The notes under the pieces were generated by a model. It saw nothing but the letters and a program-made list of their open reading frames with translations, ran no database searches and was not told the origin of the DNA. DNA of 48,533 nucleotides from Acidobacteriota bacterium (lineage in GTDB: Bacteria > Acidobacteriota > Vicinamibacteria > Vicinamibacterales > UBA8438): the NCBI GenBank assembly GCA_015659035.1, contig DQNS01000083.1:1-48533 (forward strand), in the 5' to 3' direction. Position 1 is the stretch's first letter, and every line of letters starts with the position of its first letter. The translations under genes and the position numbers were made by a program. Shown here piece by piece: positions 35,892 to 43,808 of this stretch.

Positions 35892-36301
35892 ATGCCGCAC
35901 CTCATCATCGTCGGCGCCGGCCCCGCGGGTGCTGCGCTTGCCTATCTGCTGGCGCGCCGCGACATCGAGGTCACGCTGCTTGAACGCCAGACCGACTTCG
36001 CGCGGGAGTTTCGCGGGGAGGGGCTCCAGCCCAGCGGCATCGATGCGTTCGGGCACAGCCGACGCCCGGCGCGATCGACAGGGCAGCGGTCGCGCTTGCG
36101 CGGGAGCGGCTCCCCGAGATCGTCCGGATCCAGCGGGTGCAGCAGCTTCCGCCCAGGCTGGTCTTCGCCGGCGGCTGGCGTGCCAGCCTGACCCTGGGCA
36201 TGGCACGCCTGCTCATCCGCAGCGGTCTGGCCCCGCTCGTCTTCGCCCCGGTCGCGCGTCAACTGGGCGGCGGCGTCACCTTCGTGCGACTGGAAGTCTA
36301 G
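35892..36301 (+). pseudogene. FAD-dependent oxidoreductase with internal deletion and frameshift
   Basis: The first about 54 codons encode an intact FAD-binding start: IIVGAGPAGAALAYLLARR with GxGxxG, then TLLERQTDFAREFRGEGLQPSGIDAF. At about 36050-36056 homology stops. In another plus frame the sequence AIDRAAVALARERLPEIVRIQ... runs to TAG at 36299-36301 and resembles the C-terminal end of the same monooxygenase/oxidoreductase family (about 400 residues when intact). About 270 middle residues, including the second FAD motif, are therefore missing and the frame is shifted. It cannot make a working enzyme. Confidence 0.72.
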
Positions 36302-36398
36302 TCAGGCTACGGGCTACCCTCGGAAGCTCTTGCACAAACCGGCGCACAGGCTTATGGTGTGAATCAGTGGAGATGTGCGCAGACACCAGGAGGGTCAG

Positions 36399-37424
36399 AT
36401 GAGCGATCGATGCGTCGCGGCGGTGGTGGCGGTGGCGGCGATCGTGTTGATGGCGCCGGTGGCGGCGGCCGGCCAGAGCTCGGCTCCCGCCGCAGATGGC
36501 TGGACGGCGCCGCGCACCGCGGACGGCCAGCCGGACCTGCAGGGCATCTGGGCGAGCGATTCGGCCACCCCGCTCGAGCGGCCGGAGGAACTGGCCGACA
36601 AGGCGACCTTGACCGAGGAAGAGGTGGCGACGCTGCAGGCGCGCGCGGCCGAGCTCTTCAACGGCGAGACCGACGCCGCGTTCGGTGACAGCATCTTCCG
36701 GGCGGTGCTGGCCGACCGCGACGACTTCAAATCCCGGGACGGCGTCACGGAAAAGACCCCGGAGGGTACCGGCAATTACAACCAGTTCTGGCTGATCGAC
36801 CGCTGGTTCGACAACCGCACGTCGCTGATCGTGGATCCGCCGGACGGAAGACTCCCTGCACGGACGCCCGAGGCGGAGCAGCGCGCGGAGGCTCGCAGGG
36901 CGGTCGAGCGCCCACCGTTCCCCCGGGGGCCGGAGGACCTGGGTGGCGGACTCCGCTGCGGCGGCGGACGGGTGCCGATGACCGGGCGGGGCTACAACAG
37001 CAACTACCAGATCGTGCAGTCCGCCGGGCACGTCGCGATTCTGATGGAGATGATGCACGACATCCGGATCATCCCGCTCGACGACCGGCCGCATCTCACG
37101 TCCGCCATTCGCACCGCCCTGGGCGATGCACGCGGCCACTGGGAGGGGGACACGCTGGTTGTCGAGACCACCAATCTGAAGCGCGGGTCGGGTGGCGCCA
37201 CGCGCGAGTTGCGTCTGGTCGAGCGGTTCACGCGGGTGGCCCAGGACACGCTCCAGTACGAGTACACGATGCACGACCCGACGACCTGGACACAGCCGTG
37301 GACCGCCCGCATCTTCATGCGGCCCGCGCCGGGCACCGGGGTGATCTACGAGTTCGCCTGTCACGAGGGGAACTACGCGCTCGAGCACACGCTGCGCGGC
37401 GCCCGGCTCCAGGAAGGCCGCTGA
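36399..37424 (+). CDS. Secreted 'PDLQGIW' family protein, paralogue 1
   Basis: A 341-residue exported protein of unknown function, belonging to a family greatly expanded in Acidobacteriota. A signal peptide (about 1-25, AAAGQ) is followed by DGQPDLQGIWASDSATPLERPEEL. Other landmarks are TSLIVDPPDGRLPARTPEAEQR, GYNSNYQIVQSAGHVAILMEMMHDIRIIPLD, GHWEGDTLVVETTN and a late YEFACHEGNY. A second copy lies at 46665. AGGAGGG directly precedes the ATG at 36399 and decides the start. No catalytic motif is evident, although the conserved tryptophans, histidines and acidic residues suggest a ligand-binding beta fold. Confidence 0.82.
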   Translation: MSDRCVAAVVAVAAIVLMAPVAAAGQSSAPAADGWTAPRTADGQPDLQGIWASDSATPLERPEELADKATLTEEEVATLQARAAELFNGETDAAFGDSIFRAVLADRDDFKSRDGVTEKTPEGTGNYNQFWLIDRWFDNRTSLIVDPPDGRLPARTPEAEQRAEARRAVERPPFPRGPEDLGGGLRCGGGRVPMTGRGYNSNYQIVQSAGHVAILMEMMHDIRIIPLDDRPHLTSAIRTALGDARGHWEGDTLVVETTNLKRGSGGATRELRLVERFTRVAQDTLQYEYTMHDPTTWTQPWTARIFMRPAPGTGVIYEFACHEGNYALEHTLRGARLQEGR

Positions 37425-37490
37425 GTACGCGCCGCGCCGACCGGTGGTCGCCGTCGGCCCGTCAGGCGCTCTAGCAGGTTGCTGACGACC

Positions 37491-37567
37491 GCGCTCCGGC
37501 TTCTCCCTCTCCTGCCCTGAGCGGAGCGGGTCGTGACGTTGTCGAAGGGGGAGAGGGCCGGGGTGAG
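37491..37567. repeat. Dispersed intergenic repeat, copy B (longest)
   Basis: A core CTGCCCTGAGCGGAGC...CGTGACGTTGTCGAA (37512-37546) is framed by a CCTCTCC/GGAGAGG stem and ends with GAGGGCCGGGGTGAG (37553-37567). The last 15 bases recur exactly at 23979-23993, where the same leading GCGCTCCGG (23965-23973) is also present but the core is missing. Confidence 0.6.
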
Positions 37568-37586
37568 CGTCAAGGGCACTCTTTGG

Positions 37587-38246
37587 CTAGAACCGGTAGC
37601 TGATCCGTGAGGTGACGAACGCGAAGTCGAACCCTTCGGTGTCATCGAACAGCCGCAGGTAGCGGACATCTCCACCCACGGCGAACCCCTTCCACAACCG
37701 CACATCGACCCCGCCGCCGATCGTCAGCGCCAGGTCGGTTGCGGTCATGTCGAGCTCCGGGGGCGGGAAGATCTGCACGCCCAGCGCCTCGGCGAGCGGA
37801 AGCGGCAGATTACGGAAGGTGATCGTCTGCCGCAGGCTGCCGACCCCGCCGCCACCGGTCAGATAGGGCCAGACCCGGCCGTTCGCGACCGGGAACTCAA
37901 CGGTCATCTTCGTCAGGAACGCGACCAGACGCGAACGCTCCTCGCGCTCGACCGGCGCGAACGCGGCGCCGAAGGTCTGGATGACGATCAGGTCGGTGGG
38001 TAGGCCGAGGTCCGGGACGTAGAGCACGTCGACATCCAGACCCAGGCGCGGCGCGATCCTGATCCCGGCCCCAACCGACGTCAGCACGGTCGTGTCGCCG
38101 TCACCGAATACGCCCCCCACCAGTCCGAAGACTCGCCCGCCGGTCTCCGGGACGTCCTGGGCGCGCGCCGGCCTGGCCGCCGCCGACAGCAGCGCGATCG
38201 CAACGACGAACGGGAGAAGAAGAGTGCGGATCGCCTGCATGGTCAT
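37587..38246 (-). CDS. Outer-membrane beta-barrel-like protein
   Basis: A 219-residue protein with a signal peptide (about 1-29, ending ARAQ). The mature sequence alternates short beta strands and glycine turns (GRVFGLVGGVFGDG, TVLTSVGAGIRIAPRLGLDVDVLYV, VWPYLTGGGGVGSL, GGGVDVRLWKGFAVGGDVRYLRLF). It ends in SRISYRF, the terminal aromatic residue recognised by the BAM machinery. An 8-strand OmpW/OmpA-like barrel of about 190 residues is expected. Its ligand is unknown. Confidence 0.82.
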   Translation of the reverse strand: MTMQAIRTLLLPFVVAIALLSAAARPARAQDVPETGGRVFGLVGGVFGDGDTTVLTSVGAGIRIAPRLGLDVDVLYVPDLGLPTDLIVIQTFGAAFAPVEREERSRLVAFLTKMTVEFPVANGRVWPYLTGGGGVGSLRQTITFRNLPLPLAEALGVQIFPPPELDMTATDLALTIGGGVDVRLWKGFAVGGDVRYLRLFDDTEGFDFAFVTSRISYRF

Positions 38247-38279
38247 GCTACGGGAAAAATTGAGAGGACCGGGAGAGGT

Positions 38280-38384
38280 CTACCGCAGAAATCGGAGCAG
38301 CGCCGCCATCGCGACCAGCTGACCCGTCCAGGTTTCCTCGCCGAGACGTTCCCGCAAAGCCGGCGGTACGAGGACAGGTTCCAT
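38280..38384 (-). CDS. Possible 34-residue protein or truncated gene start
   Basis: ATG at 38384 preceded by GGAGGTG with 3-nt spacing, a very strong ribosome site; TAG at 38280. The product begins EPVLVPPALRERLGEE, like the N-terminus of short coiled-coil proteins with 'PPALREKLGEE' starts, but then ends early in LVAMAALLRFLR. It could be a genuine miniprotein or a frameshifted remnant. Confidence 0.42.
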   Translation of the reverse strand: MEPVLVPPALRERLGEETWTGQLVAMAALLRFLR

Positions 38385-38463
38385 CCACACCTCCGGAGCC
38401 TGTTCCTACCATGACCATGCTACCGCGGCACGCCCCTGTCAATCGGCCCCGGGTGTTACTGCG

Positions 38464-38478
38464 TCGCAGAATCTGCGA
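38464..38478. promoter_or_regulatory. 15-bp palindrome TCGCAGA-A-TCTGCGA (operator candidate)
   Basis: Perfect 7-bp arms around a single base, in the 417-nt gap between the barrel gene and the M42 gene. GCAGAATCTG occurs again at 38597-38606. The rest of this gap shows nothing recognisable. Confidence 0.35.
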
Positions 38479-38663
38479 GGTTGATGCAGGTTCAGACTGG
38501 AAGTTGTGACCCGCCTCGGGATGGCCTGCCACCACGATGTACCGCAGTCAACCCAAGAAACATCGGTTCGTCGCGTCTCGGTTGTGCCTCGACGTGGCAG
38601 AATCTGGAACACATCTGAACGACAGGGATCGCAGTAAAGACAGACCCAGACTCGGAGGTGCTC

Positions 38664-39836
38664 ATGTCTCAAATCTCGACCTCGTTGCTTCTGGTCGCCG
38701 CCCTCGTCGCGACCATCCCGGCCCCGGCTGCCGCCCAGCCGCAGGACCCGGTCGTCCAGCTCCTCGAAGCGCTGACCAACGCGCCGGGGCCGAGCGGCTT
38801 CGAAGGCCCGGTGCGCGACATCGTCACCATCGGGCTGAACGAGCTGGGCGCCGAGATCTCGCACGACGGCCTGGGCTCCGTCATCGGCCGGTTCGACGGC
38901 CCGCCCGGCAGCCCGCGCGTCATGGTCACCGCCCACATGGACGAGGTCGGGCTACTGGTGCAGTACATCCGCCCGGACGGCTTCATCAAGTTCAAGACGC
39001 TCGGCGGCTGGCTCGACCAGGCGCTGATCGACCAGCGCTGGGTCATCAACACCCGCGACGGGCGGGTGCACGGCGTCAGCGGTATCCGCACCATCCACGT
39101 CACGCCCGGCAGCGAGCGCAACCAGGTGTGGGGACGCGACACCATCTTCATCGACGTCGGCGCCACCTCGCAGGCGGACGTCGAGCGGTTGGGCATCCGT
39201 CCCGGCGACCCGATTGCGCCCTGGAGCCCATTCACCGTCCTGGCCAACGACCGGTACGCCGCCAAGGCCTGGGACGACCGGGTCGGTCTGGGGGTGATGC
39301 TCGAGGCGATGAAGCGGATTCAGCAGCGGGGAGTGCAGCTGCCCAGCACCATCTATCTCGTCGCGACCGTCCAGGAGGAGATCGGGCTACGCGGCGCCGC
39401 GACCTCGGTGCCGCTCGTCAATCCCGACCTCGGGATTTCAATCGAGGCGGGCGTGTCGGCCGACTACCCCGGTGCGCGGCCCGAGCAGGCCCAGGAACGG
39501 CTTGGCGGCGGCCCCGGCATCTTTCTGCTCGACAGCTCGATGCTGCCCAACACCAAGCTCCGCGACTTCTTCTTCAAGGTGGCCGAGGCCGAGGGCATCA
39601 CGCTGCAAGCGGATGTGTTGACCGGGTACGGCCAGGACGGCGCCGAGATCCAGACGTTCGACACCGGCCGTCCCGCCCTCAACATGACCGTGCCCACCCG
39701 GTATCTGCACTCGCACACCGGCATCATCGACCGCCGCGACTTCGAGGGCGCCGTCGAGCTGCTCGTCGCGGTGCTGACGCGGCTCGATGCGCAGACCATC
39801 GCCGAGCTGTCGAGTTTCCGGCAGGGCGATCGGTGA
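38664..39836 (+). CDS. M42 family metallo-aminopeptidase/glutamyl-aminopeptidase-like, exported
   Basis: A 390-residue di-metal peptidase of the M42 (FrvX/PepA-like) family. An N-terminal signal peptide (about 1-24, AAAQ) is unusual for this family, which is mostly cytosolic. Metal and catalytic landmarks are TAHMDEVG (H91, D93), AKAWDDRVG (bridging aspartate), VQEEIGLRG (catalytic glutamates), a following aspartate in GVSADYPG and the last histidine in LHSHTGIID. The ATG at 38664 follows GGAGG by 5 nt; an in-frame GTG at 38658 is within the SD and rejected. Confidence 0.92.
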   Translation: MSQISTSLLLVAALVATIPAPAAAQPQDPVVQLLEALTNAPGPSGFEGPVRDIVTIGLNELGAEISHDGLGSVIGRFDGPPGSPRVMVTAHMDEVGLLVQYIRPDGFIKFKTLGGWLDQALIDQRWVINTRDGRVHGVSGIRTIHVTPGSERNQVWGRDTIFIDVGATSQADVERLGIRPGDPIAPWSPFTVLANDRYAAKAWDDRVGLGVMLEAMKRIQQRGVQLPSTIYLVATVQEEIGLRGAATSVPLVNPDLGISIEAGVSADYPGARPEQAQERLGGGPGIFLLDSSMLPNTKLRDFFFKVAEAEGITLQADVLTGYGQDGAEIQTFDTGRPALNMTVPTRYLHSHTGIIDRRDFEGAVELLVAVLTRLDAQTIAELSSFRQGDR

Positions 39837-39879
39837 CGGCCGCCGATCCGGTATTCTTCAGTGTAGGGTAACGCCGCGT

Positions 39880-39916
39880 GTAGCAAGGCCCATAGGAAGC
39901 CACCGTAGCAAGACCC
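39880..39916 (+). repeat. Direct repeat pair upstream of the 39938 gene
   Basis: GTAGCAAGGCCC (39880-39891) and GTAGCAAGACCC (39905-39916) are 25 bp apart start to start, with one mismatch. They may be a regulator site pair; TATTCT at 39852-39857 is a possible -10. Confidence 0.35.
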
Positions 39917-39937
39917 TTGAGGGCCGCAGAGGAGACA

Positions 39938-41083
39938 GTGACCGCAAACCTACGCCCCAGGCCCCGCAGCACACCACCCCGTCTCGGACCGCTGGCGGTC
40001 GCTGCCTTGCTTACCGCGGCGTGCGCCGGCCCCATACCCTCGGTCACCCTGTTGCGCACGCCCAACGGCGGCACCATCCCCCAGGTGGCGATCGACGATG
40101 CCGGCACGCTTCACCTCATCTACTACACAGGGTCGATGAGCAGCGGGGACCTGTTTCACGTGTCCCGCGGACCTGACGCCCCGGACTGGTCGGCGCCGCA
40201 ACCGGTCAACAGCCAGCCGCATGGGGTGAATGGCCTGGGGCCGATCGATGCCGGCCAGCTTGCCATCGGCCCGGACGGCCTGCTGCACGTCACCTGGTTT
40301 CACAAGGACCCTCTGCGCTTCTACTACGCGCGGTCGGACCACAAAGGCCGGTTCGAGCCGCAGCAGACCCTGTCGGTGAAGGACGAGGGCGGCGTCGAGA
40401 CGGCGCCGACCGTCACCACCGACGACGACGGCAACGTCTATGTGTTCTGGCATGCCGATGCGGTCGAGGATGCGCGCCGCCGTGTCTACATGGCCGTGTC
40501 CCGCGAGAACGGCTCGTTGTTCGACCTGCCGCGTGCAGTCAGCCCCGAGGCCGAGGGTGCCTGCGGCTGTTGTGGGTTGCGGGCCGTAACCGACGCCGAG
40601 GGTGCCGTGCACGTGTCCTACCGCGGCGCCGGCGACAACATCCACCGCGGGATGCGGCTGCTGAGCACCGCCGACCAGGGGCGCACGTTCAGCGACCAGC
40701 TCATCCAGCCGTGGAAGGTGGGCGCCTGCCCGGTTGCCACGACGACGCTGGGCGTCGGGCCCGAGGGCACCCTGGTGGCGTGGGAGACCGAGGGGCAGGT
40801 CTACTTCGCCGACATCGAACGCCTGGACGAGCCGGTGTCACCGCCAGGCGAGGCGAACTTCCGTCGCAAGAATGCCACCGTTGCGGTCAACGACCGCGGC
40901 GACACGCTGCTGGCCTGGGGCGACGGTCCCGGGTTCATGTCGGGAGGCACTCTGCACTGGCAGTTCTTCGACGCGGACGGCCGTCCGCGCGGCGATGAGG
41001 GCAGCGCGAGCGAGCCAATCCCCGCCCGCAGTGTGCCCACCGTCGCCGTGCGGCCAGACGGCTCCTTCGTGATCGTGTTCTAG
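39938..41083 (+). CDS. Secreted BNR/sialidase-like beta-propeller lipoprotein
   Basis: A 381-residue exported protein, probably a lipoprotein (LLTAAC, C about 29). The body consists of repeated propeller blades of the Asp-box/BNR style: VAIDDAGTLHLIYYTG, IGPDGLLHVTWFHKD, TDDDGNVYVFWHAD, TDAEGAVHVSYRG, VGPEGTLVAWETEG, VNDRGDTLLAWGDG and VRPDGSFVIVF, giving about seven repeats. ACGCCGLR supplies three cysteines that might bind a metal. No sialidase catalytic set is recognised, so this is a sialidase-fold protein of unknown activity. GTG at 39938 is chosen because GGAG precedes it; the upstream in-frame start lies inside the leader. Confidence 0.82.
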   Translation: MTANLRPRPRSTPPRLGPLAVAALLTAACAGPIPSVTLLRTPNGGTIPQVAIDDAGTLHLIYYTGSMSSGDLFHVSRGPDAPDWSAPQPVNSQPHGVNGLGPIDAGQLAIGPDGLLHVTWFHKDPLRFYYARSDHKGRFEPQQTLSVKDEGGVETAPTVTTDDDGNVYVFWHADAVEDARRRVYMAVSRENGSLFDLPRAVSPEAEGACGCCGLRAVTDAEGAVHVSYRGAGDNIHRGMRLLSTADQGRTFSDQLIQPWKVGACPVATTTLGVGPEGTLVAWETEGQVYFADIERLDEPVSPPGEANFRRKNATVAVNDRGDTLLAWGDGPGFMSGGTLHWQFFDADGRPRGDEGSASEPIPARSVPTVAVRPDGSFVIVF

Positions 41084-41132
41084 AAGGCAGACCGCAGAAT
41101 CTTCAACGCGTTACGAACGCCAGGATCGCACG

Positions 41133-41291
41133 AACCATCACCGCCTGCCGGCGATCGCTGCTGTCGCCAGCATCCGCCCCAGCGAGGGGGCGGACATTAT
41201 CTCTGACCTCCTGGACACCGGCGACGAAGACATCGTCGCCGCGGTCCATGAAGCCCTGGCCATGGCGGAACCACCGACAAGCGAGGAATGA
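41133..41291 (+). pseudogene. HEAT-repeat protein C-terminal remnant
   Basis: A plus-strand frame ending in TGA at 41289-41291 reads HHRLPAIAAVASIRP, then GADIISDLLDTGDEDIVAA and VHEALAMAE. This is the pattern of a terminal HEAT-like repeat. No start codon and no upstream repeats are present, so it appears to be a decayed gene tail. Confidence 0.5.
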
Positions 41292-41364
41292 GCCGGCGCA
41301 GCTCGCACGATTCGCACTGCCCTCTCGCTGAAGCGCTGAACCTCCTCACCGCCCGCGCCAAGAT

Positions 41365-42198
41365 CTATCCCGACTTTGCTTTGCCCATGACGGGGAATCG
41401 TCCTGCTAGCGCGTCTCGGACGATCGCTTTGACCTCGTCCGAGAAATCCTTGCGCAGCACCCATTCGAGAAAGCTGCGGTCGCCGGCCGCCAGGTCGGCC
41501 AGAGATGTGCCCGCCTGGGCCCCGAACGTGACCGTCGCGACCCCGTCGCGCCACACCAGCTTCCCGTCGGCGTCGATCCGATTCGGATCAATCGGATAAA
41601 GCCAGTCGTGAAGTTCGGCGACCGTCTTTGGCAGGTCGGAATAGGTGTTTAACTGCGCCGCCAGCACGGCGACCGTTGCTTCGACATCGCTGCTGGCGTC
41701 ATGCGCCTGTCGATGGGCCTGTCCCGCCTCGACTCCGTAGAACCGCAACGCGCCGTCCAGACTGCGCGGTTCCTGGCGGACGAAGATGGTGTAGGCGTCG
41801 ATGACGAACGCACCGACCGTTGGGTCCTCGACCCCCGCGCGGTGAAACTCGGCGGCAAGCAGCCGACGATCGAATCGTGCGACGTTGTAGCCGGTCAGGT
41901 CACACTCGGACAAAAGCGCCCCGACGGTCTGCGTCAGTTGGGCGAATGTCGGCGCAGACGCCACCATCGCATCGGTGATTCCGTGGATAGCCAGTGCCGC
42001 CGGGGGCATCGGCTGCTCGGGATTCACAAGCGACGACCATGTCGACACGCTGCCGTCCGGGAAGATGCTGGCGGCTGCAATCTGGACGATGCGGTCGTGT
42101 CCCGGCCAGACGCCGGTGGCCTCCAGGTCCACGCACACCAGCGGTCGAGTCAGGACCAGGTGGGCAGCCAGTTCTTGCGCCAAGCGCTCTACATTCAT
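41365..42198 (-). CDS. DnaQ-like 3'-5' exonuclease (DEDDh) domain protein
   Basis: A 277-residue protein. The exonuclease domain, about 20-190, has ExoI motif VCVDLEATG (D, E), ExoII TGYNVARFDRRLLAAEF (D) and ExoIII AHDASSDVEATVAVL (H, D). This is the DnaQ/RNase T-like DEDDh set. The C-terminal 80 residues contain a segment starting GKLVWRDGVATVTFGAQAGTSL that often follows such domains in stand-alone exonucleases. The ATG at 42198 is chosen; the frame to 42246 adds a short non-conserved start. It is flanked by two gene remnants. Confidence 0.87.
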   Translation of the reverse strand: MNVERLAQELAAHLVLTRPLVCVDLEATGVWPGHDRIVQIAAASIFPDGSVSTWSSLVNPEQPMPPAALAIHGITDAMVASAPTFAQLTQTVGALLSECDLTGYNVARFDRRLLAAEFHRAGVEDPTVGAFVIDAYTIFVRQEPRSLDGALRFYGVEAGQAHRQAHDASSDVEATVAVLAAQLNTYSDLPKTVAELHDWLYPIDPNRIDADGKLVWRDGVATVTFGAQAGTSLADLAAGDRSFLEWVLRKDFSDEVKAIVRDALAGRFPVMGKAKSG

Positions 42199-42272
42199 TG
42201 GTTCGTCTCTGGTCGTAGGCTCGGGCACAGGCTTATCGCACCCCAAATGGCTGGCACCCAGGGCAACATTTT

Positions 42273-42383
42273 TGCCGCTTCCGTCACCGCCAGCAATCCG
42301 CCGTTACTCAGTTTCGACCAGCCGCGCTCGTAGACCGTCTCGACGGTGTGACCGACCAGGGCTTCGCGCAACGGTACAAGCGT
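42273..42383 (-). pseudogene. DUF5615-like (PIN-like toxin) fragment
   Basis: Inside a minus-strand frame (42479-42195) about 37 residues read LVPLREALVGHTVETVYERGWSKLSNG and then LLAVTEAA. This closely follows the pattern of DUF5615 PIN-like proteins (LR..L.GH.V.TV.E.GW..L.NG.LL..AE). The usual N-terminal acidic strand and the C-terminal DQNL motif are absent on either side, so it is taken as a fragment of a toxin-type gene. The rest of the gap 42199-42529 shows nothing else recognisable. Confidence 0.55.
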
Positions 42384-42529
42384 ACCTTGTTCAGGTGAGA
42401 GGTGACCGGCTCCAGCGCAGGTCCAGCCCGGCCGTCGGGTTGAATCCTGAATCATCTGCTGAGAAATGATAGGCTGCATAGCAAGACATCGAGGTCATCG
42501 TCGATGCCCATTCTGGAGGTTGTTCGACT

Positions 42530-43654
42530 ATGCGCAATTCAGGATTTCTCGCGGTGGCCACGCTTACCGGTTCGCTTGCCGTGTTGTTTTCCGGACCGGT
42601 GTCATCGCAGGATGCCGGGCCGACCGGCCCCAGCCCGTATGACGTCGTCGAAGCGTGGCATAAGCCATTCGCGAAGCAAGGGTTTGCCTTCGGCGGCAAT
42701 TCAGGTGTCTTCGCTGAATCGCCAGACCGCATCTTCATCGCGCAGCGTGGCGAAACCAGATTGCCGATCCCGATTCCGTCCGAATTTGCAGGGTATGCGG
42801 GATCCCTCGGGATTAACACGTTGCGGGCCACCGATCTGCGCACTTGGCAGAACTGTCTGTATACCATCGATGGTAGTGGCAATGTGATCGACGTGTGGGA
42901 TCAGTGGGACTACTTATGTGCAGGGTCAGAGGGACCTGGACCTCACAGGGTTCGCATTAGCCCCTATGATCCGGAGCGCCGTGTGTGGGTCGTCAACGAG
43001 ACGTTTCATCAGATTTACGTCTTCTCCAACGACGGCAGCGAACTGCTGATGACGCTGGGCGAGAAAGACGTTCCGGGAGACGACGAGACCCATTTCGGCA
43101 GACCCCAGGATGTGGCGTTCTTGCCCGACGGCAGGATTCTGGTAGCGGACGGTCTGGACAATCATCGTGTCATCATCATGGATAGCGAGGCGAATTACTT
43201 GTCAGAGTTTGGCGGGCACGGAGACGGGCCCGGTCAATTCAATGGCATTCACGCGCTAGGCATCGGGCCCGATGGTCTGATCTTTGCCCTCGATCGCTCG
43301 GGTGGTCGAATCAATGTGTTCAGGACCACGGATGATCCGAAAGCCGTCGAGTTCGTCGATGCGTTTCCCGGTTTTACCCTGCCGTTGGACATCATTGTCA
43401 ACGAGGACAGTATCTGGATAACCGACCTGGGACCGCTCAGGTTTGTGAAGCTGGACTTCGAAGGCAATCACCTTTACACGTGGAATGTCCCTCGAGAACT
43501 CCCCAATGGATATCTCGAAGTGCATACGATCACGGTCGACTCCGACGGAAATCTGTATGGAGGAGACAATCAGTATGGCCGAACGCAGAAATTCGTACCC
43601 AAGCCCGATGCAGATCCGGGATTGATCATTGGAACGCCTTGGATAGCGCGCTGA
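42530..43654 (+). CDS. Secreted NHL-repeat six-bladed beta-propeller protein (PAL-like)
   Basis: A 374-residue protein with a signal peptide (about 1-26, VSSQ). It contains NHL-type blades: GHGDGPGQFNGIHALGIGPDGLIFALDR, GRPQDVAFLPDGRILVADGLDNHRV and VHTITVDSDGNLYGGDNQYGRTQKF. The layout recalls peptidyl-alpha-hydroxyglycine alpha-amidating lyase-like bacterial proteins, whose function is unknown. Local GC is clearly lower than in neighbouring genes (a sampled 60-nt piece near 43141 is 50% GC), with more A/T at third positions, suggesting horizontal acquisition. GGAGG lies 12 nt before the ATG. Confidence 0.85.
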   Translation: MRNSGFLAVATLTGSLAVLFSGPVSSQDAGPTGPSPYDVVEAWHKPFAKQGFAFGGNSGVFAESPDRIFIAQRGETRLPIPIPSEFAGYAGSLGINTLRATDLRTWQNCLYTIDGSGNVIDVWDQWDYLCAGSEGPGPHRVRISPYDPERRVWVVNETFHQIYVFSNDGSELLMTLGEKDVPGDDETHFGRPQDVAFLPDGRILVADGLDNHRVIIMDSEANYLSEFGGHGDGPGQFNGIHALGIGPDGLIFALDRSGGRINVFRTTDDPKAVEFVDAFPGFTLPLDIIVNEDSIWITDLGPLRFVKLDFEGNHLYTWNVPRELPNGYLEVHTITVDSDGNLYGGDNQYGRTQKFVPKPDADPGLIIGTPWIAR

Positions 43655-43808
43655 TTGCCACGTAGTCCTATCGCGGCGACCGGCAACTCCTACTCACCTT
43701 CCACCGGCCGTCGCCCGCATTGACGCCCAAGTCGTCTGGCCGTTCAAGGAGCGGGTGGGTGTATAAGGGGTTGGTCGGGTGCCGGGAATCCTTGGGAGGG
43801 GAGTGCAG

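Noticed and set aside
43655-43808. Possible terminator or promoter in the gap after the NHL gene
   Set aside because: A TATAAG at about 43758-43763 lacks a -35 and no clean hairpin was found.
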